This document shows, piece after piece, positions 16,276 through 22,824 of a DNA stretch of 38,376 bases. The translations under genes were made by a program, and so were the position numbers. The notes under the pieces are model-generated. The model worked only from the letters and a program-made list of their open reading frames with translations. It did not search any database and was not told the DNA's origin. Source of the DNA: Firmicutes bacterium UBA2530 (GTDB lineage: Bacteria > Bacillota > Clostridia > Tissierellales > Sedimentibacteraceae); the NCBI GenBank assembly GCA_002340985.1, contig DDNC01000014.1:345743-384118 (forward strand). Reading direction: 5' to 3'. Positions within the stretch are counted from its first letter, which is position 1. Each line of letters opens with the position of its first letter.

Positions 16276-16869
16276 ATGAAAGAAAAATGGATTGCAGTGG
16301 TTGGCAGCCCGAGAAGTGGCAAGAATACTGACTTATTAACTGATTACATAATTGAAGCGCTAAATGAAAAAAATATTCAGGTAGACAAATTTATACTTGA
16401 TAGTAGAAATATTTCAACATGTTCAGGGTGTGAATGCTGCATGGATGATGGTAAATGTGTAATCAATGACGATGTTAGTAATATAATAGATGCTATGAAA
16501 AATGCGGACGGATTTATATTTGCTTCGCCATCTTACAATTATAATGTGACTGCGCAGATGAAAGCTTTTTTAGACAGAACTTTTTGCCTTTATGATTATG
16601 AAGTGTGTACAAGCCGGCTTTCACAGGATAAAAATGCAATAATCGTTGGAGTGTGCAGAGGCAGGGCAGAGGAGAGTATGGGTTATACCATTGAGTGCAT
16701 GTGTGAATCCTTGTCGGAGCTTGGAGTAAATATATATGGAAGGATGGGATACTTCAATACAAAATATTTACCGGTTGAAGATAATGGTGTTATTAGAGAA
16801 AATATAGGAAGGATGTTAAGCTCATCTAAAGAATTTAATTTGAATATAAATTGTGAAATAGTTAAATAG
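16276..16869 (+). CDS. Iron-sulfur flavoprotein-like NADPH-dependent FMN reductase family protein
   Basis: A 197-residue flavodoxin-fold protein. The FMN phosphate loop is GSPRSGKNTDLL (residues 10-21), followed by a Cys cluster C49-x2-C52-x2-C55-x5-C61 of the type that binds [4Fe-4S] in archaeal and clostridial Isf proteins. Then comes FASPSYNYNVTAQMKAFLDR, the family's second hallmark. It probably acts as a cytosolic electron carrier or in small-molecule and oxidant reduction. The length is normal, and shorter than the homologous protein at 5942, which has a C-terminal extension. The ribosome binding site (GAAGGAAC, about 10 nt upstream) is moderate. A TATAAT at 16220-16225 could be its -10, though a -35 is not clear. 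Confidence 0.87.
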   Translation: MKEKWIAVVGSPRSGKNTDLLTDYIIEALNEKNIQVDKFILDSRNISTCSGCECCMDDGKCVINDDVSNIIDAMKNADGFIFASPSYNYNVTAQMKAFLDRTFCLYDYEVCTSRLSQDKNAIIVGVCRGRAEESMGYTIECMCESLSELGVNIYGRMGYFNTKYLPVEDNGVIRENIGRMLSSSKEFNLNINCEIVK

Positions 16870-16970
16870 TTAAATAATTGAGAATAAAAAAATTAGTAAT
16901 GAGACAATATACATTCATTCATTAGCTTGCATAAAATAATATATAATTTATTTTAAGGGAGAGATAATAA

Positions 16971-17453
16971 TTGAATCGTTATGAAGTTCGTAAATATTAT
17001 AATAGATATAGGAAGAATGAGAAGAAAGGCTTAGATTTTGTATCTACTAATAGAGTACCTATCAGCAATGATGTGGGATATATAGAGATTAGTATTACTA
17101 AAGATTTGGGGCAGGAAATTGCTACTGATGCTGTATTGACTATCTACGTTAATCAGGATGGCGACCAGATTCCTGTAGTTACTTTATCACCTACAGAAAA
17201 TCCTACCTTGATTGAATTGCCCATAGCACATCCGTCAGGTACATTGGTGGAAGGACCCGAATACTATTTTACACCATATAATTTAACCATAGAGAAGGAG
17301 GGGTACTATAGAATTATTACACAAAATATTCGCCTTTTCCCAAACGTAAAAGCTGCATTTTTTTATAATTTAAATAAAATAGTAACAGGACAGCCAGGTC
17401 ACGAAGAAATTATAATAATTCCGCCACATCCAAGGGATATATTAATAAAATAA
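16971..17453 (+). CDS. Stand-alone SleC prodomain-like protein
   Basis: A 160-residue protein whose middle part (about 36-137) reads like the beta-sandwich domain found at the N-terminus of clostridial spore cortex-lytic enzymes (SleC) and related carboxypeptidase-regulatory-like domains. It has GYIEISITKDLGQEIATDAV, then a Glu-Leu-Pro turn, then PYNLTIEKEGYYRI and a final strand leading to the linker. No catalytic or peptidoglycan-binding domain follows. The C-terminus is Pro/Ile-rich (IIIIPPHPRDILIK). The start is TTG 16971, supported by AAGGGAGAG some 7 nt upstream. No signal peptide is seen. A spore-coat or cortex role is inference from the domain resemblance alone. Confidence 0.6.
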   Translation: MNRYEVRKYYNRYRKNEKKGLDFVSTNRVPISNDVGYIEISITKDLGQEIATDAVLTIYVNQDGDQIPVVTLSPTENPTLIELPIAHPSGTLVEGPEYYFTPYNLTIEKEGYYRIITQNIRLFPNVKAAFFYNLNKIVTGQPGHEEIIIIPPHPRDILIK

Positions 17454-17571
17454 ATATAAATTGAGATGAAAAATTGAATGCAAAATATTTGGACAGGCAT
17501 AAACTGATTCTGATATATTGATAAATAGATTAATTTTAATAAAAATAAAATTTTAAATTGAAAGGACTGCC

Positions 17572-18231
17572 ATGTATAAATCGACGTTTAAAGCAATAGA
17601 AGAATTTATGTTAAAAGAAATGAAGGACTCGGCTCATGATTATCTGCATATATACAGAGTAACTAATCAGGCGATGGAAATAGCGTTAGAATATCCGGAG
17701 GCAAACAATGAGATTGTGTTGGCAAGTTCATTGCTGCATGATATAGGAAGAGAAGCTCAATACAGAAATCCGGATATATGTCATGCAAAAATTGGTGGAG
17801 AAATGGCATATGATTTTCTTATCAGTATTGGATGGGGCAGTGAAGATGCCCCACATGTAAAAGAATGTATTCAGGCTCATCGCTACAGAGTTGAAAATCC
17901 TCCTAAAACAATTGAGGCCAAAATATTGTTTGATTCTGATAAGCTTGACAGCACAGGTGCCATAGGTATTGCGAGAACTCTGAACTATGGAGGAATAATG
18001 AACGAGCCACTGTATACGATTGATGAGAATATGATTGTGCATGAAGGTAACTGCGATTCTCCAGAATCGTTTATCAAGGAGTATAATTTTAAGCTGATTA
18101 AACTATATGACAGTTTCTATACTGAAAAAGCAAAAAATATTGCCGAAAAAAGAAAAGACATCTCCATGCAATTTTATAATACTTTAATGAGTGAAATTAA
18201 AATAGGAAATATTCGTAGGTTTTTGGATTGA
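17572..18231 (+). CDS. HD-domain phosphohydrolase
   Basis: A 219-residue protein of the small HD superfamily (YedJ/YpgQ-like). The metal-binding pattern is H22 in SAHDYLHIYRV, H56-D57 in SSLLHDIGRE, later His residues in CHAKIGGEMAY and AHRYR, and the distal Asp in LFDSDKLDSTGAIGIAR. These enzymes hydrolyse phosphoesters or nucleotides, but this one's substrate cannot be told. AAAGGA lies about 6 nt before the ATG. It stands alone. The gene-free inverted-repeat region follows, and vanW converges on it. Confidence 0.85.
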   Translation: MYKSTFKAIEEFMLKEMKDSAHDYLHIYRVTNQAMEIALEYPEANNEIVLASSLLHDIGREAQYRNPDICHAKIGGEMAYDFLISIGWGSEDAPHVKECIQAHRYRVENPPKTIEAKILFDSDKLDSTGAIGIARTLNYGGIMNEPLYTIDENMIVHEGNCDSPESFIKEYNFKLIKLYDSFYTEKAKNIAEKRKDISMQFYNTLMSEIKIGNIRRFLD

Positions 18232-18281
18232 TTGGTGATTAATAATGACTATAATATCATTTGAAAAGATTTATAGATTAA

Positions 18282-18291
18282 TGCGACATAA
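18282..18291 (+). repeat. TGCGACATAA repeat copy 1
   Basis: This 10-mer recurs inside the palindrome at 18358-18391 in both orientations, and with one change (TGCGACATTA) at 19604-19613. It is the exact reverse complement of 18359-18368. Confidence 0.6.
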
Positions 18292-18317
18292 AACATAAAT
18301 TAAATTTACTTGGAAAT

Positions 18318-18344
18318 AGTGAAGATTTGACAAAAATCTTCACT
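18318..18344. repeat. Perfect 11-bp hairpin
   Basis: AGTGAAGATTT (18318-18328) and AAATCTTCACT (18334-18344) with loop GACAA. No T-tract follows on either strand, so an ordinary terminator is doubtful. Confidence 0.7.
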
Positions 18345-18357
18345 AAGAGGCACCTAA

Positions 18358-18391
18358 ATTATGTCGCAAAATATCTATTTTGCGACATAAT
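18358..18391. repeat. 34-nt palindrome with TGCGACATAA arms
   Basis: ATTATGTCGCAAAATA (18358-18373), 2-nt centre TC, TATTTTGCGACATAAT (18376-18391): 16-bp perfect arms. It could be a protein-binding site or a hairpin. Its right arm shares TTTTGCGACATWAT with 19601-19614. Confidence 0.75.
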
Positions 18392-18647
18392 ATATTTAAA
18401 ATCAACGAGAGAGGTCTTAAAACCTCTAAATTCCAACGTTTTTGTAAAGTTAGATTTTTATGATAAACTTACTTCTATTATGATAAAATTAATATAATAA
18501 AAAATCTTTTACAATTTAAAATGTTGGTAATATATTTTATGAATATTTCTACTAAACTTTTTTCTAAACTATCAAAAAACTCGGGGCTTTAAAATGCGTT
18601 TTAACGAAAGTTATTTCATTTATCGACCTATTATACCTTTTGTTTTT

Positions 18648-19475
18648 TCATAACCTGTCAGCTTGTGTGCCTTTACAATCAATAAACGGCTGATACATCA
18701 TTATGGCGTTATTTTCGGTTATGAATTCGTCCGCGATGATATCTCCGTCCAATGTATATATTTTTCTTCGCAGCTCATTGTGTCTTATATATCCACCCCA
18801 GTATTGTCTTTCCATTTTATGATTAATTTCATAAATTTCATATTTTGTATGTATGGGCATATCTGAATACCAACTGCCTGACAGATATTTGTTCGAGACG
18901 TTTAATATAAGCTGAAAAACATGCTCGGTATCATTTCTGATCATAAGATCTCTGTAGTTGTAAACACATGTCGCACCACTTCCGAAAGGTTGAGTTCTAT
19001 CTGAATCGGGAAAGACATCGTAGCTGTGCCTGTGCCTTTCTACAACTGTCAATGGCGTGTGAAGAGTCATCCAGTATATCAAATTTGACAGCTGGCACAA
19101 TCCTCCTCCAACTCCTCTTTGTACAGTTCCACAAAACAAAACTATCCCGTCCTTGTACCCTTTTTTATATGTGGGCCTTCCTATAAGCCTCCAGTATGAA
19201 AATGTTTCACCTGGATTTATTACTATCTTATTGAGCCTTTGTACCGCTAACTTAAGGTTATCAATTTTATTGTATTGAAGTGCAATATCTGTATCATGTA
19301 AATTCCTTATTAAAGGAGTTTCATGACTGAAGCATTCGTGCTTTAGCTTGGCACTCCGGCTTTTGGCAAATCTCATTCCGCCAAAAGCCCAATAACAATG
19401 GCGTTTCAAGATATAATAAATCCTTCCTGCCAATAATCTGAGTTTTGTTCTTTTTACAGGCTTCATTGAATCCAT
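18648..19475 (-). CDS. VanW family protein
   Basis: A 275-residue VanW-family protein, named for the accessory gene of vanB-type glycopeptide resistance clusters; its biochemical function is unknown. The family core is clear: INPGETFSYWRLIGRPT (near 88-104), RGVGGGLCQLSNLIYWM, HTPLTVVERHRHSYDVFPD and PFGSGATCVYNYRDL. No signal peptide is seen; the N-terminus is basic (KPVKRTKLRLLAGR). CGGAGG on the minus strand (19481-19487) is about 5 nt before the ATG. No van ligase, dehydrogenase or two-component genes are nearby, so a resistance role is not supported. It is bracketed by copies of the TTTTGCGACATWAT repeat. Confidence 0.9.
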   Translation of the reverse strand: MDSMKPVKRTKLRLLAGRIYYILKRHCYWAFGGMRFAKSRSAKLKHECFSHETPLIRNLHDTDIALQYNKIDNLKLAVQRLNKIVINPGETFSYWRLIGRPTYKKGYKDGIVLFCGTVQRGVGGGLCQLSNLIYWMTLHTPLTVVERHRHSYDVFPDSDRTQPFGSGATCVYNYRDLMIRNDTEHVFQLILNVSNKYLSGSWYSDMPIHTKYEIYEINHKMERQYWGGYIRHNELRRKIYTLDGDIIADEFITENNAIMMYQPFIDCKGTQADRL

Positions 19476-19560
19476 AGATAACCTCCGGTATATATCAATA
19501 GTTTAATACCATACCGTAATAAATTCAAGCTTATTACATAAAATGATAAAATAAAACTGC

Positions 19561-19589
19561 TTGTCTTTTCTTTTGTAATTATATATAAT
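19561..19589 (+). promoter_or_regulatory. Promoter of the xerC-like gene
   Basis: TTGTCT (19561-19566), 17 nt, TATAAT (19584-19589). The TTTTGCGACATTAT repeat starts about 12 nt after the -10, near the expected +5. Confidence 0.65.
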
Positions 19590-19600
19590 TTAATAAAAGA

Positions 19601-19614
19601 TTTTGCGACATTAT
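19601..19614 (+). repeat. TTTTGCGACATTAT repeat at the xerC-like 5' end
   Basis: It differs at one base from 18378-18391 and lies in the same orientation 1.2 kb away. It is located between the promoter and the ribosome binding site of the recombinase gene. Confidence 0.6.
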
Positions 19615-19627
19615 GAAGGAGAAAATT

Positions 19628-20587
19628 ATGTACATAAATTATAGTGACTTGTGCCCTGCTCCAATGAGCGATTTTTTGGAATATATGCTTTCTATTAAAG
19701 GCAGATCACCTAAGACTGTTAGTGAGTATTACCTTGACCTTAGAACATTTTATAGATTTTTAGTTATCAGATTTAGGCTGAGTTCAACTACCGATAATTT
19801 TGAAGAGATTGATATTAACCTAATTACCCTTGATATATTGAAGAAAATTAAAATTATGGACCTTCATGCCTTCATTGCCTTTATCGACAGGGAAAGAAAA
19901 AATTCAAACAGGACAAAAGCGCGCAAAATTGCATGTATCCGTTCATTTTTTAAATACTTGTATTCCATTGTCAAGCTCATACCTGAAAATCCCGCTATAG
20001 ACCTTGAAACTCCAAAGAAGAACAGCCGTCTTCCCGTTGCCTTGACCCTGGATGAATCTAAGGGGATGCTTAATTCCATAAGCGGTTCCAATGAAAAGCG
20101 GGACTATGCCATAATAACACTATTTTTAAACTGTGGTCTTCGTTTGTCAGAGCTCATAGGTATAGACATTGATAAAATAAAAGGCGATACATTGACTGTT
20201 ATCGGAAAAGGAAATAAGGAAAGAACAATTTATTTGAATGATGTATGCGTGGAAGCAATTGAAAATTACTTGGCAGTAAGACCGGAAGCAAATCCCGGAC
20301 ATGAAAAGGCGCTTTTTATAAGCAATAGAAAAACAAGATTTACTCAGCGCGGTGTTCAGCACATGGTGGACAAGTACTTAAATGAAGCGGGTCTTGCAGG
20401 CAAGAATTATTCTCCACACAAACTGAGGCATACGGCAGCAACACTTATGTACCAGTATGGACATGTTGACATTCGTGCTCTTCAGGAGCTCCTGGGACAC
20501 GAGAGCGTATCCACAACCCAAATTTATACCCATATTGATAAGGAGCAGCTCCGTGATGCGGTTAAGAATAACCCCCTAAATGAGTAA
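19628..20587 (+). CDS. Tyrosine recombinase XerC/XerD-like
   Basis: Site-specific tyrosine recombinase with an N-terminal SAM-like core-binding domain (about 10-115) and a C-terminal catalytic domain. The full active-site set is visible: R172 (CGLRLSEL), K194 (GKGNKER), H264 and R267 (HKLRH), H291 (LGHESV) and the nucleophile Y300 (TTQIYTHI). Its 319 residues match Xer proteins, which resolve chromosome dimers at dif. The start is ATG 19628, because AAGGAG at 19616-19621 serves it; the ATG at 19613 lies upstream of that site. Xer-like genes next to lexA are common in clostridia, so a housekeeping role is more likely than a mobile-element integrase. Confidence 0.9.
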   Translation: MYINYSDLCPAPMSDFLEYMLSIKGRSPKTVSEYYLDLRTFYRFLVIRFRLSSTTDNFEEIDINLITLDILKKIKIMDLHAFIAFIDRERKNSNRTKARKIACIRSFFKYLYSIVKLIPENPAIDLETPKKNSRLPVALTLDESKGMLNSISGSNEKRDYAIITLFLNCGLRLSELIGIDIDKIKGDTLTVIGKGNKERTIYLNDVCVEAIENYLAVRPEANPGHEKALFISNRKTRFTQRGVQHMVDKYLNEAGLAGKNYSPHKLRHTAATLMYQYGHVDIRALQELLGHESVSTTQIYTHIDKEQLRDAVKNNPLNE

Positions 20588-20601
20588 TTCATAATCTAAA
20601 G

Positions 20602-20638
20602 AGCGCCTTGTAAGACGAGTTCTTCTCAAGGTGCTTTT
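20602..20638. terminator. Terminator between xerC-like and yneA-like genes
   Basis: AGCGCCTTG (20602-20610) and CAAGGTGCT (20627-20635) pair with one G-U, with an inner AAGA/TCTT stem, and are followed by TTTAAAT. It lies between convergent genes and may serve both. Confidence 0.6.
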
Positions 20639-20686
20639 AAATCTGCAATAATATAGAAGCCACTTCCCTGCTTTTTAACTATGGAA

Positions 20687-20989
20687 TTAATCCAAGGGTA
20701 TTTTAATAACATCTCCGGGATATATCAAGGAATTATGTATTTTGTTTGTCTTTGTTATCTCGTATATAACTTCTCTTATTTCCTTATGGCCTGCATAGTA
20801 GGACGCAATTGACCAAAGGGTATCCCCTTTTTCAACCTTTATATAATCAAACTGAGGTATGTCTTTTGAATATGCCTTTAAAGTTGCCATTGAAGCAAAA
20901 ACAAGAATACTTACCAATAATGTTATTATAAACATAAATCTTTTGAATCTTTTTATATCAGCTATCCTGTATCGGTTTAATATTATCAT
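20687..20989 (-). CDS. yneA: YneA-like SOS cell-division suppressor, LysM protein
   Basis: A 100-residue protein with one transmembrane segment (about 18-36) and an extracytoplasmic LysM domain (about 49-98: YIKVEKGDTLWSIASYY ... LIYPGDVIKIPL). That is the build of B. subtilis YneA, the SOS-induced inhibitor that delays septation, and the position divergent from lexA is the same. Control is visible: a -35 TTGACA and a -10 TAAAAT on the minus strand enclose a perfect LexA box. GAGGTGG sits 3-4 nt before the ATG. Overall sequence identity to YneA cannot be judged here, so the name rests on architecture and locus. Confidence 0.8.
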   Translation of the reverse strand: MIILNRYRIADIKRFKRFMFIITLLVSILVFASMATLKAYSKDIPQFDYIKVEKGDTLWSIASYYAGHKEIREVIYEITKTNKIHNSLIYPGDVIKIPLD

Positions 20990-21018
20990 AGTCCACCTCG
21001 AACATATTTTCTGTTTTC

Positions 21019-21047
21019 ATTTTAACAGAACAAAAGTTCGATGTCAA
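21019..21047 (-). promoter_or_regulatory. yneA-like promoter
   Basis: On the minus strand, TTGACA (complement of 21042-21047) and TAAAAT (complement of 21019-21024) are 17-18 nt apart. The LexA box lies in the spacer. Confidence 0.7.
21028..21039. promoter_or_regulatory. LexA box of the yneA-like gene
   Basis: GAACAAAAGTTC is a perfect GAAC-N4-GTTC, flanked by A and G as in many Gram-positive boxes. It sits between the -35 and -10 of the minus-strand promoter. Confidence 0.85.
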
Positions 21048-21064
21048 TATGTTTTTTAATTTTC

Positions 21065-21080
21065 TCAAACAAATGTTTGA
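21065..21080. promoter_or_regulatory. LexA box of lexA (variant)
   Basis: TCAAACAAATGTTTGA is a perfect inverted repeat with AAAC-N4-GTTT in place of GAAC-N4-GTTC. It overlaps the lexA -35 and allows autorepression, probably with weaker binding. Confidence 0.65.
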
Positions 21081-21105
21081 TTTATTTTTCATACTATGTT
21101 AGAAT
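21077..21105 (+). promoter_or_regulatory. lexA promoter
   Basis: TTGATT (21077-21082), 17 nt, TAGAAT (21100-21105), about 25 nt before the lexA start codon. Confidence 0.65.
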
Positions 21106-21130
21106 ATAGAAAAACAAAAGAGGTGAACCT

Positions 21131-21754
21131 ATGAATTTTGAAGGCTTAAGCGATAAGCAAATTAAAATACTCCAATATATAAAGGATGAGCTGACATTGA
21201 GGGGCTATCCTCCATCCATCCGTGAAATCTGTAAGGCTGTAGGTTTAAGCTCTACTTCATCCGTCCATGCTCATATGAACACATTGGAGGAAAAAGGCTA
21301 TATCAGGAAAGGCAGCAATAAAAGAAGAGCTCTTGAATTAATTGATGCGGATGATATATGCTGTAATATGCCTAAAAAGGAAATAGTAAATGTTCCTATT
21401 ATAGGAACTGTAACAGCGGGACAGCCTATACTCGCAGTTGAAAATGTGGATGATACTCTTCCTATTTCTATTGATTTTGTTGGAAACAAGGAATCATACG
21501 TATTGAAAGTCAAGGGTGAAAGTATGGTTGATGCGGGAATTTTAGATGGCGATTATGTAGTAGTTAACCATCAGAATACCGCTAAAAATGGCGATATTGT
21601 AGTTGCGCTTATTGGCGATGAAGCGACTGTAAAAACTTTTTATAAGGAAAAGGATCATATAAGGCTTCAGCCTCAAAACAGTTTAATGGATCCGATTTTA
21701 ATAAAAGACCCTTCTATCCTTGGAGTTGTAAAGGCTGTAGTCAGAAGATATTAA
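21131..21754 (+). CDS. lexA: LexA repressor
   Basis: SOS master repressor with self-cleaving protease activity stimulated by RecA filaments. The 207-residue protein has an N-terminal winged helix (recognition region about 28-48, SIREICKAVGLSSTSSVHAH). The scissile bond is A96-G97 in TVTAGQP, the catalytic Ser is S131 in KGESM and the catalytic Lys is K168 in EATVKTF. All parts needed for autocleavage are present. AGAGGTGAA precedes the ATG. The gene is divergent from the yneA-like gene across a shared regulatory region with two LexA boxes, and recA at 581 has a third. A hairpin terminator follows. Confidence 0.98.
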   Translation: MNFEGLSDKQIKILQYIKDELTLRGYPPSIREICKAVGLSSTSSVHAHMNTLEEKGYIRKGSNKRRALELIDADDICCNMPKKEIVNVPIIGTVTAGQPILAVENVDDTLPISIDFVGNKESYVLKVKGESMVDAGILDGDYVVVNHQNTAKNGDIVVALIGDEATVKTFYKEKDHIRLQPQNSLMDPILIKDPSILGVVKAVVRRY

Positions 21755-21784
21755 AGATTATCGAATCTTAAAATCATACATAGC

Positions 21785-21816
21785 AGATATGTCAAATGAC
21801 ATATCTTTTGTTTTTT
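21785..21816 (+). terminator. Terminator after lexA
   Basis: AGATATGTCA (21785-21794) and TGACATATCT (21797-21806) form a 10-bp stem, followed by TTTGTTTTTT. Confidence 0.82.
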
Positions 21817-21913
21817 GAACAAAACAAACTTATTAATTTTGTTTTTTATCTAATGATATATTTTCTATAAACTGCTATAATTAAATGACTAAATTTTTAG
21901 GAAGGATGATAAA

Positions 21914-22819
21914 ATGGAAGTAAAAAAGAACATTAAAGGTGAACTGATGCTGATAATTACTGCGGTAATCTGGGGTACCTCTTTTGTGTCTCAGAAGCTG
22001 GGCATGAATTATGTTGAGCCTTTTACGTTCGGGGCATCAAGATTTTTGTTGGGAGCTCTCGTTTTAATACCTGTTATTTTAATTTTTGACAGAAGCAATA
22101 ATAAAAACAACGGAAAAGCAATTAATGATTCATACAGTCGCAAGGATTTAATTACCGGTGGTATTTTGTGCGGATCGGCACTCTTTTTAGGGGCTTCTTT
22201 TCAGCAAATTGGAATAGTCTATACCACAGCAGGAAAAGCAGGTTTCATTACAGCACTGTACATTGTGCTGGTTCCGCTTTTTGGTCTTTTCATGAAAAAG
22301 AAAATAAGCAGGCTCGTATGGTTTGGGGTGGCTCTTGCCACAGGAGGTCTGTATCTTCTATGCATCAAAGAAGGTTTCACAATACAGGTTGGGGATGCCA
22401 TTGTAATGGCGGGAACAATTTTTTGGGCTTTGCAGATATTAATAGTGGATGCATATAACGACAAAACCCAAGGACTTAAATTATCATGCGCCCAGTTTAT
22501 AACGGCAGGAATTTTATCCGCAGTAGCTGCCCTTATTTTTGAAAATCCAAGCCTGACAACAATAATCGAGTGTGCAGGACCGATACTATACACCGCCATA
22601 ATGGTTGTGGGTGTTGCCTATACATTGCAGATTATAGGCCAAAAGACTACAGACCCAAATATCGCGGCTATAATACTGAGTATGGAATCATTGTTTGCCG
22701 TAATCAGCGGAGCTGTTTTTTTAAAAGAAACTATGACAATAAAAGAAATAGCCGGATGCGTTCTTATGTTTGCCGCAGTAATTATGACTCAGGTAAAGAG
22801 CGGTGAAAAAATCGAATAA
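21914..22819 (+). CDS. DMT family transporter (EamA)
   Basis: A 301-residue integral membrane protein of the drug/metabolite transporter superfamily. Two EamA repeats are seen, each with about five membrane helices. The first opens LMLIITAVIWGTSFVSQKLGM and the second begins around residue 155 with GDAIVMAGTIFWALQILIVD. Such proteins usually export amino acids, metabolites or drugs; the substrate is not readable here. AGGAAGG lies about 8 nt before the ATG. It is convergent with the PucR regulator, with only 5 nt between the stop codons, and its terminator appears to lie inside that gene. Confidence 0.92.
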   Translation: MEVKKNIKGELMLIITAVIWGTSFVSQKLGMNYVEPFTFGASRFLLGALVLIPVILIFDRSNNKNNGKAINDSYSRKDLITGGILCGSALFLGASFQQIGIVYTTAGKAGFITALYIVLVPLFGLFMKKKISRLVWFGVALATGGLYLLCIKEGFTIQVGDAIVMAGTIFWALQILIVDAYNDKTQGLKLSCAQFITAGILSAVAALIFENPSLTTIIECAGPILYTAIMVVGVAYTLQIIGQKTTDPNIAAIILSMESLFAVISGAVFLKETMTIKEIAGCVLMFAAVIMTQVKSGEKIE

Positions 22820-22824
22820 ATTCA

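Larger units (their letters stand above)
18232..18647. other. 416-bp gene-free, AT-rich region with several inverted repeats
   Basis: No supported ORF. It separates the convergent HD and vanW genes. It contains a TGCGACATAA copy (18282-18291), a perfect 11-bp hairpin (18318-18344), a 34-nt palindrome (18358-18391) and a near-palindrome AGAGGTCTTAAAACCTCT (18410-18427). None of these is followed by a convincing T-tract on either strand. I see nothing recognisable in 18430-18640 beyond AT-rich sequence. Confidence 0.8.

Noticed and set aside
18318..18391. Hairpins as ordinary intrinsic terminators of the HD and vanW genes
   Set aside because: Stems are perfect, but no T-tract follows on either strand. 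They are kept as inverted repeats.
18968..18975. Another TGCGACAT (as ATGTCGCA) inside vanW
   Set aside because: Only 8 bases match, it lies in coding sequence and has no extended flanks, so it is treated as chance and not as a further repeat copy.
19628..20587. Tyrosine recombinase as sign of a prophage or genomic island
   Set aside because: No phage, transfer or toxin genes are near. The length and motifs are Xer-like, and Xer-like genes next to lexA are common in clostridia. The repeats around vanW keep a recombination question open, but not an island call.
20999..21013. Third LexA box CGAACATATTTTCTG
   Set aside because: Only one half-site is good and it lies over the ribosome binding site of the yneA-like gene. 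It is mentioned as degenerate and not annotated.
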